Shown piece after piece: positions 56,473 to 64,000 of a stretch of 64,000 bases of DNA. The notes under the pieces were generated by a model, which was not told where the DNA came from, did not search any database, and saw only the letters and a program-made list of their open reading frames with translations. The DNA is taken from the NCBI GenBank assembly GCA_036346275.1, contig CM070722.1, forward strand, positions 22,219,336 through 22,283,335. The letters run 5' to 3'. The position numbers and the translations under genes were made by a program. This DNA comes from Otatea glauca. Its lineage: Eukaryota; Streptophyta; Magnoliopsida; Poales; Poaceae. Every line of letters begins with the position of its first letter. The first letter of the stretch is position 1.

Positions 56473-59400
56473 TATGAGAACCGCCCAAATAGCACTTGGT
56501 TTAATCGAGCGGTCGGCTGCCCATCTAGATGAGAGCTAACATACGCTCGCACAAGAGCTAGGCACATGTTAATTCACATCTACATGACAAACAACGCATC
56601 CACAATCTCAATTGAAACAAAAGCAACTCCGGTAGTCCCCGATATGTGTCTCAAGACGATGCCCAAGATCAACACACATACCGTTCCACTACATCTCTAT
56701 CATCACACAATACATAGAGAGTGCAAGTTTTAATGCGAATTACAAGTCTCATACATCGAGTGAACCATATCTGAAATTAAACTTGAGGAGCATACAAAGA
56801 CAAGTCTATATGCTCTCGAACCAAAAATAACTAGCTAGAAACTATCCATCGTTTAGCTAGCGAAGTAGACATAGAGTTTGTAGCGGATATAATCATCATA
56901 AAAGCAAAATAATAGTGGCGCCATTGCCCATAAGGCACCACTATCGCTATTTTGGCCAACCACCGACTACTCATCCCCTTCGCAGACATCGGCGGGGTAA
57001 AAATAGCCATACACATCCTCATTTCACCTGCAAAACTTCAACAACAAACATGAGTACGAAGGTACTCGCAAGTCTTACACGGACCATAGAGTACAAGGAT
57101 AATGCATATGGTTGTAGCAAGGACATGAAAGGCCACAAGTTAAGTAGTATTTGCAAAAAAGCAAAACTTAAGAACTAGAGAGTAATGTGTAAGAAACCTT
57201 AGTCCTATTTGATTTCTATGGACAGCTAGCACATACCCAAGCATCCCTCATGAGACCATCATGTTTCACCTTCCAAGCACATCATAAAACAACATGTGAC
57301 ACTACGATCATGTCCAATGAACATTAAGCTTTGCCATAACCGAGAGCACGGCTATCCGAATAGTTCTTACACCCTACAGGGGGTACATCTTTACCCACAC
57401 GACACGAGACCACCGGCCATACTACCCGTCGGTAGCAAGCGATGATTCACATGACAACCTTTCGCATACTCACCCCAAATATTTGTGCTCGTGTCTAATG
57501 TGTGGAGATGACTAGATCCACCAGGGACACCCCTAGGCACCTCACCCACACACCAAACCCACAAGTCAAATGATCCGGGTAACTTATAGTACTGAGCTCA
57601 TCGATCCCATATATGGATATGTGTTTAGTACGAAAAGTGTTTAAGACAACGGCACCAACGATCGGTCCTTAATCGACTCAAGCGGGCCTATGGCATCCTA
57701 GAGTCCATTCTCGAATAACCCCAACTAGCCACCCAAGTCTCGCACTTTCACTTTTTAAACAAGTCCTTCAAATTATCAAGAATGAACCAACATTCTTTCC
57801 AATTACCATGTTTCAAACCCATACCATCCCGCGATAACCACCAATTGCAACAAAGAAAAGGCCATCACAATTTCCAGATTCCATACCAAGACCTAGAGCA
57901 TGGCTAAGCATCTAACGTGACCATTTGCATAAGAAAAACTGCCCATGCTAAGAGTTATCTAGGTGTATGGTAAACAATATCAGGGAAGGGGAAATGCAAC
58001 AATTAGGAGCTATTCACGACATAGATACATAACATAATAATACAGATGCATAATATCATAATATAAGTCACATTGATCCAAAATATAGGAGAAATATGCT
58101 CGATGCTTGCCTTTTGTAGCAGCTAGTTCCTCCTCAAAGTTCTCTTCACTCAGGGTCACCGGGTCAACCTCGTTGTTCTCCGGTACGTCGGGCTCTAAAC
58201 GAATGCAATGATGCAAAATTAGAATGATGCCATTGATGTAAATGTGCATGTATGAGCATGAGAAATGATCGAGATGAATTTCAAGAAGTTACATACAAAG
58301 TTCAACAATAAAGGAGTTTATCGGAGTTCAATTATTTGGAGAAACATCATTCAATTGAGTTATACATAATTATTAACTTGCTGAAAATTATGCTTTAAGA
58401 AGCGTGCAACTCAAACCCCAAATTAAAAGAACGAACACTTAATAAAAGGGAAACAACACTTTTCATATAAACGATCATTAGGGCTTATTTGACCCATTCC
58501 AGCATCTGCAGCTAAACTAGTTTCACTAAATTTGGAGCTCATTTGACGCATGTTATAACCATTTGAATCTTGCATGTTAATAAGGTTTTAAACAATCAAT
58601 GTTTGATGCCAAATACATTCAATTCAAAATATTTTTATAGAAATGGAACATTTAGGGTTGCGGGAACCTATGTGATTTATTTCATGATTTATGGAACTGT
58701 GAATTATAGTTACTTCAAATCTCCTACAAGGAGACTATAGTTCAAACTCTAATTAAAATATTTTTCTGCAAGCAACATATGAATTTTTATTGTATATTCT
58801 AAATATTTACTTCAAAACTCATATTCAAAAAAAAAATTGTTTAAGAATGGATTCGAACCCATGACCTGCCAATTGGAACTGAGCACTTCAACCACTAAGA
58901 TAACATGTTGCTTGTGACTAGGCTAGGAACAAAATTATTAGAGGCTTACCTCTTGCTAACCCTAGACCTCAACTCGGTTAGCAATGGAGTTGGGCAAGGC
59001 TGGGCTCGCACGGGGAGGACGCTGGAGAGAGTGAGCTGCAGGGAGTTGGGCTCGGCTGGGGACAGTCCTTGTCGACGGCGACCGACGAAGCAAGCTCCCA
59101 CCATGCACGGCTACTGGGAATGAGAACCACGGCGAGGTTGCGGCAGATGCTGCAACCGGCGTAGACGATAGTCCCGGTGGCTCGCAGCGAAACTGCATGG
59201 ACATGCATTGAGCTCTTCAGGCGTTTGAATGGAAGTTGAGAGTGCACGAGATGAGAAAGCGAGCTCACCCAGGTCTTCTTCCTACGGACGAGGGTCTCGC
59301 TACCCGGTCCCTGCCGCAGAGAGCTCTCGACGGAGGAAAACAAGGCACAGCGAGCAGGTCGGCTTGCAGTTCAGCTGCTGACCTTTACGGCGGAGTGAGG

Positions 59401-59949
59401 GCAGTAGGTGGCTTCGGCATGGGCAAGGAGGCGGAGCTCACGAAGTCTGGTGCCTGCAGCCGTGTGACAGCAATGTCCTACCGGGGCAACGCGTGGTCAC
59501 GGCAGCGGTTGGGCAGTAGCGCGGCGCCTGCTTCGCGTGAGCTGGGACAGAGAGGAGGAGAGGTGGAGGTGGCTGGCTGGTGGGACCTGGGCCGACGTCG
59601 AGTGCACTGACAGGGACGGTGGCACAAGCAGGAACTAGTCGAGCACCCCCTCATGCGTGATGAAGATAATCTTGTGCATGGAAGTCTAGAGAAAAGATTG
59701 TTTCAATTCTGGTTTGATGGCTAGGAGTCACGTCGGTTTGTGTGCATGGTGCTGGTCATGCAGCCGAAGAATGACTAGATGTTGGCTGGGTACATGGAGA
59801 TTGTTGCTTTGCACTTTGAATGGATAGGTTTTGATCGTGGGTTAAATTGTCTCAAAAGTGGCATTAGCCATTTCAAAATTTTCTAAACATTTTTGTGTAG
59901 GAAGATCAGGGTACGTAGTTTCCATTTTTTTGGTTTTGGGGTTGTGACA
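56473..59949 (-). repeat. Tekay-2 5' LTR (right copy)
   Basis: 3,477 bp, from TATGAGAACCGCCC to GGGGTTGTGACA. It contains an extra block of about 190 bp at 56840-57030 not seen in the left LTR, and the tRNA-like relic at 58842-58915. The start is taken by comparison with 42900; the first dinucleotide is TA here instead of TG. Confidence 0.9.
58842..58915 (-). tRNA. tRNA-like sequence inside the Tekay-2 right LTR (pseudo-tRNA)
   Basis: Same relic as 49627-49700. B box GGTTCGAATCC at 58849-58859; A box TATCTTAGTGG at 58892-58902 with one change. The anticodon loop GTTCCAA is kept. Confidence 0.45.
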
Positions 59950-59954
59950 CAACT

Positions 59955-60493
59955 CTTCAGGGTCGGGGGTCTGGCGCTTGCTGTCGACGGGAGTCCCGTT
60001 GTACGCGAGCGCATCGCCTTCTTCCCTCTTCAGGTAGAACCACCTCTCGGTCCATGGCCCAAGGGAGTCTCAAGCATGGATCAGGGGGTAGGAGCAAGGA
60101 AGCTCCGTCCGCAGCCGGAAATAGAGACACCCCACCACGGGGTCCTTTGAGGTGCGGAACAAAGAATAGAAGCGGAAGAAGAGTGAAGGGGTTGGGGGAA
60201 TTCCCAGGAACCCCTCGCACAAATGTGAAAAGATTGAAAGAAGAAGAATGGAGTTGGGGTACCAGATTGACCAACTCGATCTCACATTGCGCGAGAACCA
60301 CAGCTGCAAAGTTGCTCTGTGGCATCCGCAGACCGAAGAGCATGTACTGCTCGGTGCTGACGAGCTCGTCCGCTTGGGGCTGCAGCTCGACTTCCTCACC
60401 CAGCAGCTGCCATATCGCTGGGTCCAGCATCCCCAATGTCTCGAGCTCCTTCATCCGCTCTAAGGCCATCATGCTCCTCCCAAATTTAGCCAT
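59955..60493 (-). pseudogene. Tat-type antisense ORF, N-terminal part (PF04195-like)
   Basis: ATG 60491-60493: MAKFGRSMMALERMKELETL, then EEVELQPQADELVSTEQYML. After a frame change near 60250 the sequence becomes FSHLCEGFLGIPPTPSLFFR and KDPVVGCLYFRLRTE, which resembles the 'putative gypsy type transposon' domain (PF04195) found in antisense ORFs of grass Tat-type elements. It ends in RQTPDPEEL at the Tekay-2 target duplicate and continues on the far side at 42899. Function unknown. Confidence 0.7.
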
Positions 60494-60914
60494 GGGCTTC
60501 GGCTGAGTTTTGGTCGATGGGGAAAGATTGTGAAGGGGAGTTAGAGAGACGAAGGAGCACTAGGGTTCAGCGTAAGAAGGATTTGGGGAATCCTCTGAGG
60601 AAGGCAACGGTTTGGGATTTAAAGTGCCCGATCGTCGAAGCTAGCACCGGTTATGTCTCAAAAGGAGCGCCGCGATTCCTACAATGGGATTCAAAGCGCC
60701 GTGAGTTACTCCCCCAATTTCTCCACTTGAAGACCGCGGCGTCAAAGTCCGAACGTTTCCATTCATGACCGCGTCATGGATCTTCACATGGTCCAGACCC
60801 AGGCTCAAGTTTGAGCATTTCCAAGCTCGGCTGGGGAGCCATCCCCTTCTCCAGGTCACCAGACTCAAGGTCATCCCGAGCTTCAGGATCACCGCTTGAG
60901 CCTTGGGGGCTAGC
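60494..60914 (+). other. Tat-type element: promoter side of the antisense ORF and polypurine tract
   Basis: 420 bp without a supported coding frame. At 60898-60910 GAGCCTTGGGGGC precedes the 3' LTR and is the likely polypurine tract. The rest would hold the promoter of the antisense ORF; I see no clear TATA box. Confidence 0.55.
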
Positions 60915-61545
60915 TGTCGAGGACTGGTTACCCAGCACAGGCTATGACCGCTGGGCCTGAGCTCATTCGACTAAGGACCCAGCTCGCTATTGAGGTCGGG
61001 CCCGAAAGACTCGGTTGGATTGTGAAAGCCAGCAGTTACCGAGTCAAGGAAGGGCCTTAAAAGGTTGAGTTAAGGTGAACTTGGGCAACGGTTCCTAGCG
61101 GCATTACCGCCATACTTCATTGCGCTTCATGTCCAGATCTGGTGCCACTCCACCGAGAATCTTGCCTAGTCGTTTTCTATAATGAGCTAAGCAGTAGAGG
61201 TATAAATATCTTCCCCCTGCGCGGGAGGAACCGGGAAACAAGACAGAAAAATAGCACAGATGACACAAAGAACCAGTGTTCAACATCAGCTCGAGCACCT
61301 CTTGTATTCAACCACAGTGCATCATCGTCTACCTTTCGCCTCCGGGAAAGACTGGAGTAGAGCTGTTACCCGTACTGGGGGCTCGAACCAGTATAACTCC
61401 TCGCATTGACCGCACACTTTTCCTCACTCGTAACGATGATCAGAGTCTCTTCCGAGTGAGCACGATCTCGGGTTCCACTCCTACAACACTCCCCCCTTCT
61501 TCTTGCGGTCAGGCGATCCCGATCGTGGACACTTCGGTATTTACA
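60915..61545 (+). repeat. Tat-type 3' LTR
   Basis: 631 bp from TGTCGAGGACTGG to GTATTTACA, with TATAAATA at 61201-61208. The flank on the right is AGGCA. No 5' LTR partner exists in the window, so the end points rest on the TG/CA ends, the adjacent polypurine tract and the restart of a copia reading frame at 61546. Confidence 0.78.
61201..61208 (+). promoter_or_regulatory. TATA box in the Tat-type LTR
   Basis: GGTATAAATATCTTCC in the middle of the LTR, a normal position for an LTR promoter. Confidence 0.6.
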
Positions 61546-62080
61546 AGGCACCAAGGGTCGTATGCTCACATACAAGAGACCGAGCCATCTTGAGGTGATT
61601 CGCTACTCTGATTTAGATTATGTCGGATGTGTAGACTCAAGGAAGTCTACATTCAGCTATATGTTCCTTTTGGCTGGAGGAGAAATTTCATGGAAGAGTG
61701 GAAAGCAATATGTCATTGCTACTTCCACTGTGTAGGCTGAATTTGTGGCATGCTTTGAGGCCACTATTCAATCACTATAGCTGTGAAATTTTTTGTCGGG
61801 CCTTCATATTGTTGATAATATTGAAAAGCCCTTAAGGATTTTTTTTGATAATTCCGCTGCAGTCTTCTTCTCCAAAAATGATAAGTACTCGAAAGGAGAA
61901 AAACATATGGATTTGAAGTACTTAACAGTAAAAGAAGAAGTGCAAAAGTGAAAGGTATCAATCGAGCATATTGATACGGATCTAATGATAGCAAATCCGC
62001 TAACTAAGGGACTGTCGCCTAAGAATTTTAGTGGCCATGTTGAGAGGATGGGCATTACAGATAAATCCCTGTTAGCATAA
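61546..62080 (+). pseudogene. pol: Copia RNase H, C-terminal part
   Basis: GTKGRMLTYKRPSHLEVIRY opens directly after the Tat LTR, then SDLDYVGCVDSRKSTFSYMF, WKSGKQYVIATSTV followed by a stop, AEFVACFEATIQSL followed by stops, PLRIFFDNSAAVFFSKNDKY, HMDLKYLTVKEEVQ and IEHIDTDLMIANPLTKGLSP. This is the standard end of a copia pol (the Y-S-D and D-N-S-A-A motifs hold catalytic Asp residues). Four in-frame stops make it inactive. Confidence 0.87.
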
Positions 62081-62397
62081 TGATATATATACATGACTTT
62101 GAGTTGCTCGTGCTTTTTATGAACTTATGAATTCAATAAAAGTATTGTTTTGCTGGTTATCCATATTATCGCGTATACAATTATGGTAGTGATGGATAAC
62201 AATTAAAGTTTCCCATTAAAGTCAGTTTGGATTATGTCGATTGTGATACATGGAAGGGATCTTGTCACTGTATGACTTGTGACTTCCATGATTCTATCGT
62301 CACAATTCTATTTAACGATGACTTGATAGATTCGATGAAAGGTGTACACCTAAAAGTTTTTGAATCGTCAAGTTTTTACAAGGGCCAAGTGGAAGAT

Positions 62398-62991
62398 TGT
62401 TAAATTATTTTAACATAATATGGCCCATGTAAATTACAGAAAGGTTCTTATAATTAAAAGGTCTAAGTGTGATCGTTGCTAGACTAAAATATTGACAACC
62501 TATGGGTGTAATTCTCTCTCCTCTCTCTTCAAAAATGTAAGAAATAATTTGTGTGCTAATAATAGATTATAGTCGTAGTGCTTTGCTTAGTGCTTCAGTT
62601 TCATATGTACTGAAAATTAAAGGCTGCAACATGAAAGAGTTGGTGCTACGCATATTGATGCATGCATGAGTTTCAGCCATTGAATATATATTAAAGTTTC
62701 GGTTTCATTCATTAATGGATATTAAATGAAGGAAACTAACATATTTAAATGAAGGAAACTAACGTATTTAGTGCGAGGAGTTTCCAGGAAACTGACGTTC
62801 TTTTCCTGTAACTCTCTCCTCTCGTTGGCTATAAAAAGGAGGAAGCCTCCTGTGCATCATGTGAATTGAGGGAAAGAACGAAGCACAGAAAAGGAATAGT
62901 ACACACATCAAAGAAAATAACAGAAACTTCTCTAACCATTGAGGGAAGTATAAAGATTAAGAAGAAAGAGAGGAGAGAAAAATTGAAATGC
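62398..62991 (+). repeat. Copia 3' LTR, left part
   Basis: Starts TGTTAAATTATTTTAAC after a purine-rich tract. Contains TATAAAAAGG at 62830-62839 and is cut 154 bp later by CACTA-2. A direct repeat ATTTAAATGAAGGAAACTAAC-like (about 62730-62765) is present twice. Confidence 0.72.
62830..62837 (+). promoter_or_regulatory. TATA box in the copia LTR
   Basis: GGCTATAAAAAGGAGG, a strong plant TATA sequence. Transcription from here would run into CACTA-2 in the same direction as its transposase gene. Confidence 0.6.
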
Positions 62992-63019
62992 CACTACTAC
63001 AAAAAGGCTTATATTAGAC

Positions 63020-63300
63020 GCCTCATTACAGACGGTTCCTCAAAACCGTCTGTGACGAATAATATCACTGACGGTTTTATATTGAAACCGTCAGTGACAT
63101 AATCACTGACGATGCATTGCATAAAACCGTCGATGATATACATCAATATGATGACGGTTATTTTATAAAACCGCTCGTAATATCACGTATATCCTGCGGT
63201 TTTGTAATAAAACCGTCGTGATATATCCGCACGGTTGTAATAAAACCGTGCGAATGCTATGTTTATCATTGACGGTTTTTATAAAACCGCTCGAGATTTC
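63020..63300. repeat. CACTA-2 subterminal repeat array
   Basis: Inverted pairs of GACGGTTTTAT and ATAAAACCGTC. Compared with CACTA-1 several copies are altered to CCGCTCGTAAT or CCGCTCGAGAT (63172 and 63288) or shortened, so the array is partly degenerate. Confidence 0.88.
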
Positions 63301-63308
63301 TATCGCAA

Positions 63309-63317
63309 TATAAAATA
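63309..63317 (+). promoter_or_regulatory. TATA box for the CACTA-2 transposase gene
   Basis: TATAAAATA followed by GAGCCACTTGG and AGGGTTTGGG, as in CACTA-1. Confidence 0.6.
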
Positions 63318-63616
63318 CGAGGCCCGAGCCACTTGGTGCATTTTAGGGTTTGGGATCTATTTTCATTTGGCTGCGTTTGTGAGGCGATTTGGTAAAGAAG
63401 ACCGTTGATTTTGAAGGGTGATTGAGGATCCATTTGATTTTGGTGATCTAAGGTTAGTAACGGTGTCTAATTGTAGTATATTCAAGATCTTGCTTGGTAA
63501 GGATAGAATTTGATGATTTTTTAGATTTAGCTTGTAGATTCATGTGTTCTTTCTATGTAAGGGTAGTAATGGGTTTTACTTGCATTAACACTAATTAATG
63601 CTATATGCTTGGCGTA

Positions 63617-64000
63617 GATGGATTGAAGATGGATGTACACTAAGAACCGTGTGAGTGCCGAGTACATTAATGGCGTCTCCGCTTTTAGAAGAGCTGCAGA
63701 AGAGGATATGTTTAATAAGGGGGGCAGTTTATGTCTTGTCCGTGCATTGGTGTGAGAATCAAGATGTTTGAAACTTTGCGCAGATCAAAGCACACTTGAT
63801 TATGAGGGGTTTCAAAGCGGGTATACATGTTGGACCAGTCACGGTGAAGAGCAGGAGATACAGGAAGCAGGTACTAACATGGTCGACGAAGTCAATGATA
63901 TGTCGGATGGTCATATCGATTGTGGTTCCGATGAGGATAGGTTGCAGGAAGATAATTTGAATCAGATGCTGCGCGATGTAGAAGGGAACCGTGATGATAT
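63617..64000 (+). pseudogene. CACTA-2 transposase, N-terminal part (runs off the window)
   Basis: Corresponds to MDRRWMYTKNRVSAEYINGV of CACTA-1, but codon 3 is TGA. After RRAAEEDMFNK a G run of 6 puts QFMSCPCI out of frame, and further one-base changes follow around 63760-63810. The later part matches CACTA-1 closely at DNA level (ATGTCGGATGGTCATATCGA and onward). It is a dead copy of the same transposase. Confidence 0.87.

Larger units (their letters stand above)
42900..59949 (-). mobile_element. Tekay-2: long-LTR chromovirus-type gypsy element with a nested insertion
   Basis: LTRs 42900-50729 (containing the gag-only element) and 56473-59949. The flanks are CAAGT (42895-42899) and CAACT (59950-59954), a 5-bp duplication with one difference. 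Without the nested element the left LTR is about 3.56 kb and the right 3.48 kb. On the minus strand the order is primer site, leader, gag, protease, RT, RNase H, integrase, chromodomain-like tail, polypurine tract. It is the same clade as Tekay-1 but a different family, since the LTRs do not match. It splits the antisense ORF of the Tat element. Confidence 0.92.
3734..61545 (+). mobile_element. Tat-type Ty3/gypsy retrotransposon, host of three insertions, 5' end lost
   Basis: Pieces of one plus-strand element can be joined across three insertions: gag 3734-3937 plus 15820 onward, protease to 17297, RT to integrase 36931-40030, a minus-strand ORF at 40640-42899 joined to 59955-60493, and a 3' LTR at 60915-61545. 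Each joint leaves a continuous protein motif once the inserted element and its target duplication are removed. A second RNase H domain before integrase and an antisense ORF between integrase and the 3' LTR are known traits of the Tat lineage. The 5' LTR and start of gag are missing, replaced by gypsy-1 at about 3733. Many stops show it is long dead. Confidence 0.85.
61546..62991 (+). mobile_element. 3' end of a copia element, interrupted by CACTA-2
   Basis: RNase H end (61546-62080), a 3' untranslated stretch, a polypurine-like AAGTGGAAGA at 62387-62396, and the start of a 3' LTR at 62398. The LTR is cut at 62991 by CACTA-2; the rest is presumably beyond the right edge. The left side begins inside the RNase H frame exactly where the Tat LTR ends, so the Tat element inserted here. 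Confidence 0.82.
62992..64000 (+). mobile_element. CACTA-2: 5' end of a second CACTA element of the same family
   Basis: Starts CACTACTACAAAAAGGCTTAT at 62992; this and the first ~130 bases match the right end of CACTA-1 read inward. A motif array (63020-63300), TATA box (63309) and the transposase start follow. The other end is outside the window, so the target duplication (left flank TGC) cannot be checked. Opposite orientation to CACTA-1. Confidence 0.92.

Noticed and set aside
58010..58249. 79-codon minus-strand ORF in the Tekay-2 right LTR, with a near-identical partner at 44244-44483 in the left LTR
   Set aside because: Similarity is expected because LTRs are copies of each other; there is no start context, domain or independent conservation, so it is not evidence of a gene.
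58978..59343. 121-codon ORF in the GC-rich part of the Tekay-2 right LTR and its partner at 49761-50144
   Set aside because: Same reason; the frame breaks differ between copies and the composition explains the lack of stops.

Overview
The window is plant repeat DNA, most likely from a grass (Poaceae). I infer this from the element families present: long-LTR chromovirus-type gypsy elements, a Tat-type gypsy element with a second RNase H and an antisense ORF, CACTA elements with CACTACTACA ends, and copia elements with very GC-rich LTR segments. I found no ordinary host gene, rRNA or CRISPR. Family names such as 'Tekay-type' and 'Tat-type' are my reading of domain order and motifs; no database was searched.

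Layout. (1) 1-3733, minus strand: internal part of a truncated Ty3/gypsy element ('gypsy-1') whose pol runs off the left edge. (2) About 3734-61545, plus strand: a Tat-type gypsy element broken into pieces by three later insertions. Gag starts at 3734-3937, gag and protease continue at 15815-17297, RT, RNase H and integrase lie at 36931-40030, an antisense ORF lies in 40640-42899 and 59950-60493, and the 3' LTR is 60915-61545. The three insertions are: Tekay-type element 1 (3938-15814, TSD GGCCT); CACTA element 1 (17298-36930, TSD TTC); and Tekay-type element 2 (42900-59949, imperfect TSD CAAGT/CAACT). (3) CACTA-1 is itself interrupted, inside its transposase gene, by a pol-less copia-type element (23025-33657, TSD GATAT/GTTAT). 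(4) The left LTR of Tekay-2 carries a compact gag-only LTR retrotransposon (44870-49136, perfect TSD GCATG, two 751-bp LTRs). (5) 61546-62991: the 3' end of another copia element, into whose RNase H region the Tat element appears to have jumped. (6) 62992-64000: the start of a second CACTA of the same family as CACTA-1, inserted in that copia LTR and running off the right edge.

The insertion order can be read from the sequence: copia fragment, then Tat, then Tekay-1, CACTA-1 and Tekay-2, then the pol-less copia and the gag-only element. CACTA-2 entered the copia LTR separately. Almost every pol gene is broken by frameshifts or stops.

The most interesting parts are: the gag-only element, whose gag runs through one frameshift into an unfamiliar second ORF and whose ~700-bp leader matches gypsy-1; CACTA-1, which has a TNP1-like gene ending in a Ulp1/C48-type protease and a second internal copy of the terminal motif array plus TATA box in front of that gene; a short perfect hairpin beside the polypurine tract of both Tekay-type elements; and a tRNA-like sequence inside the Tekay-2 LTRs.
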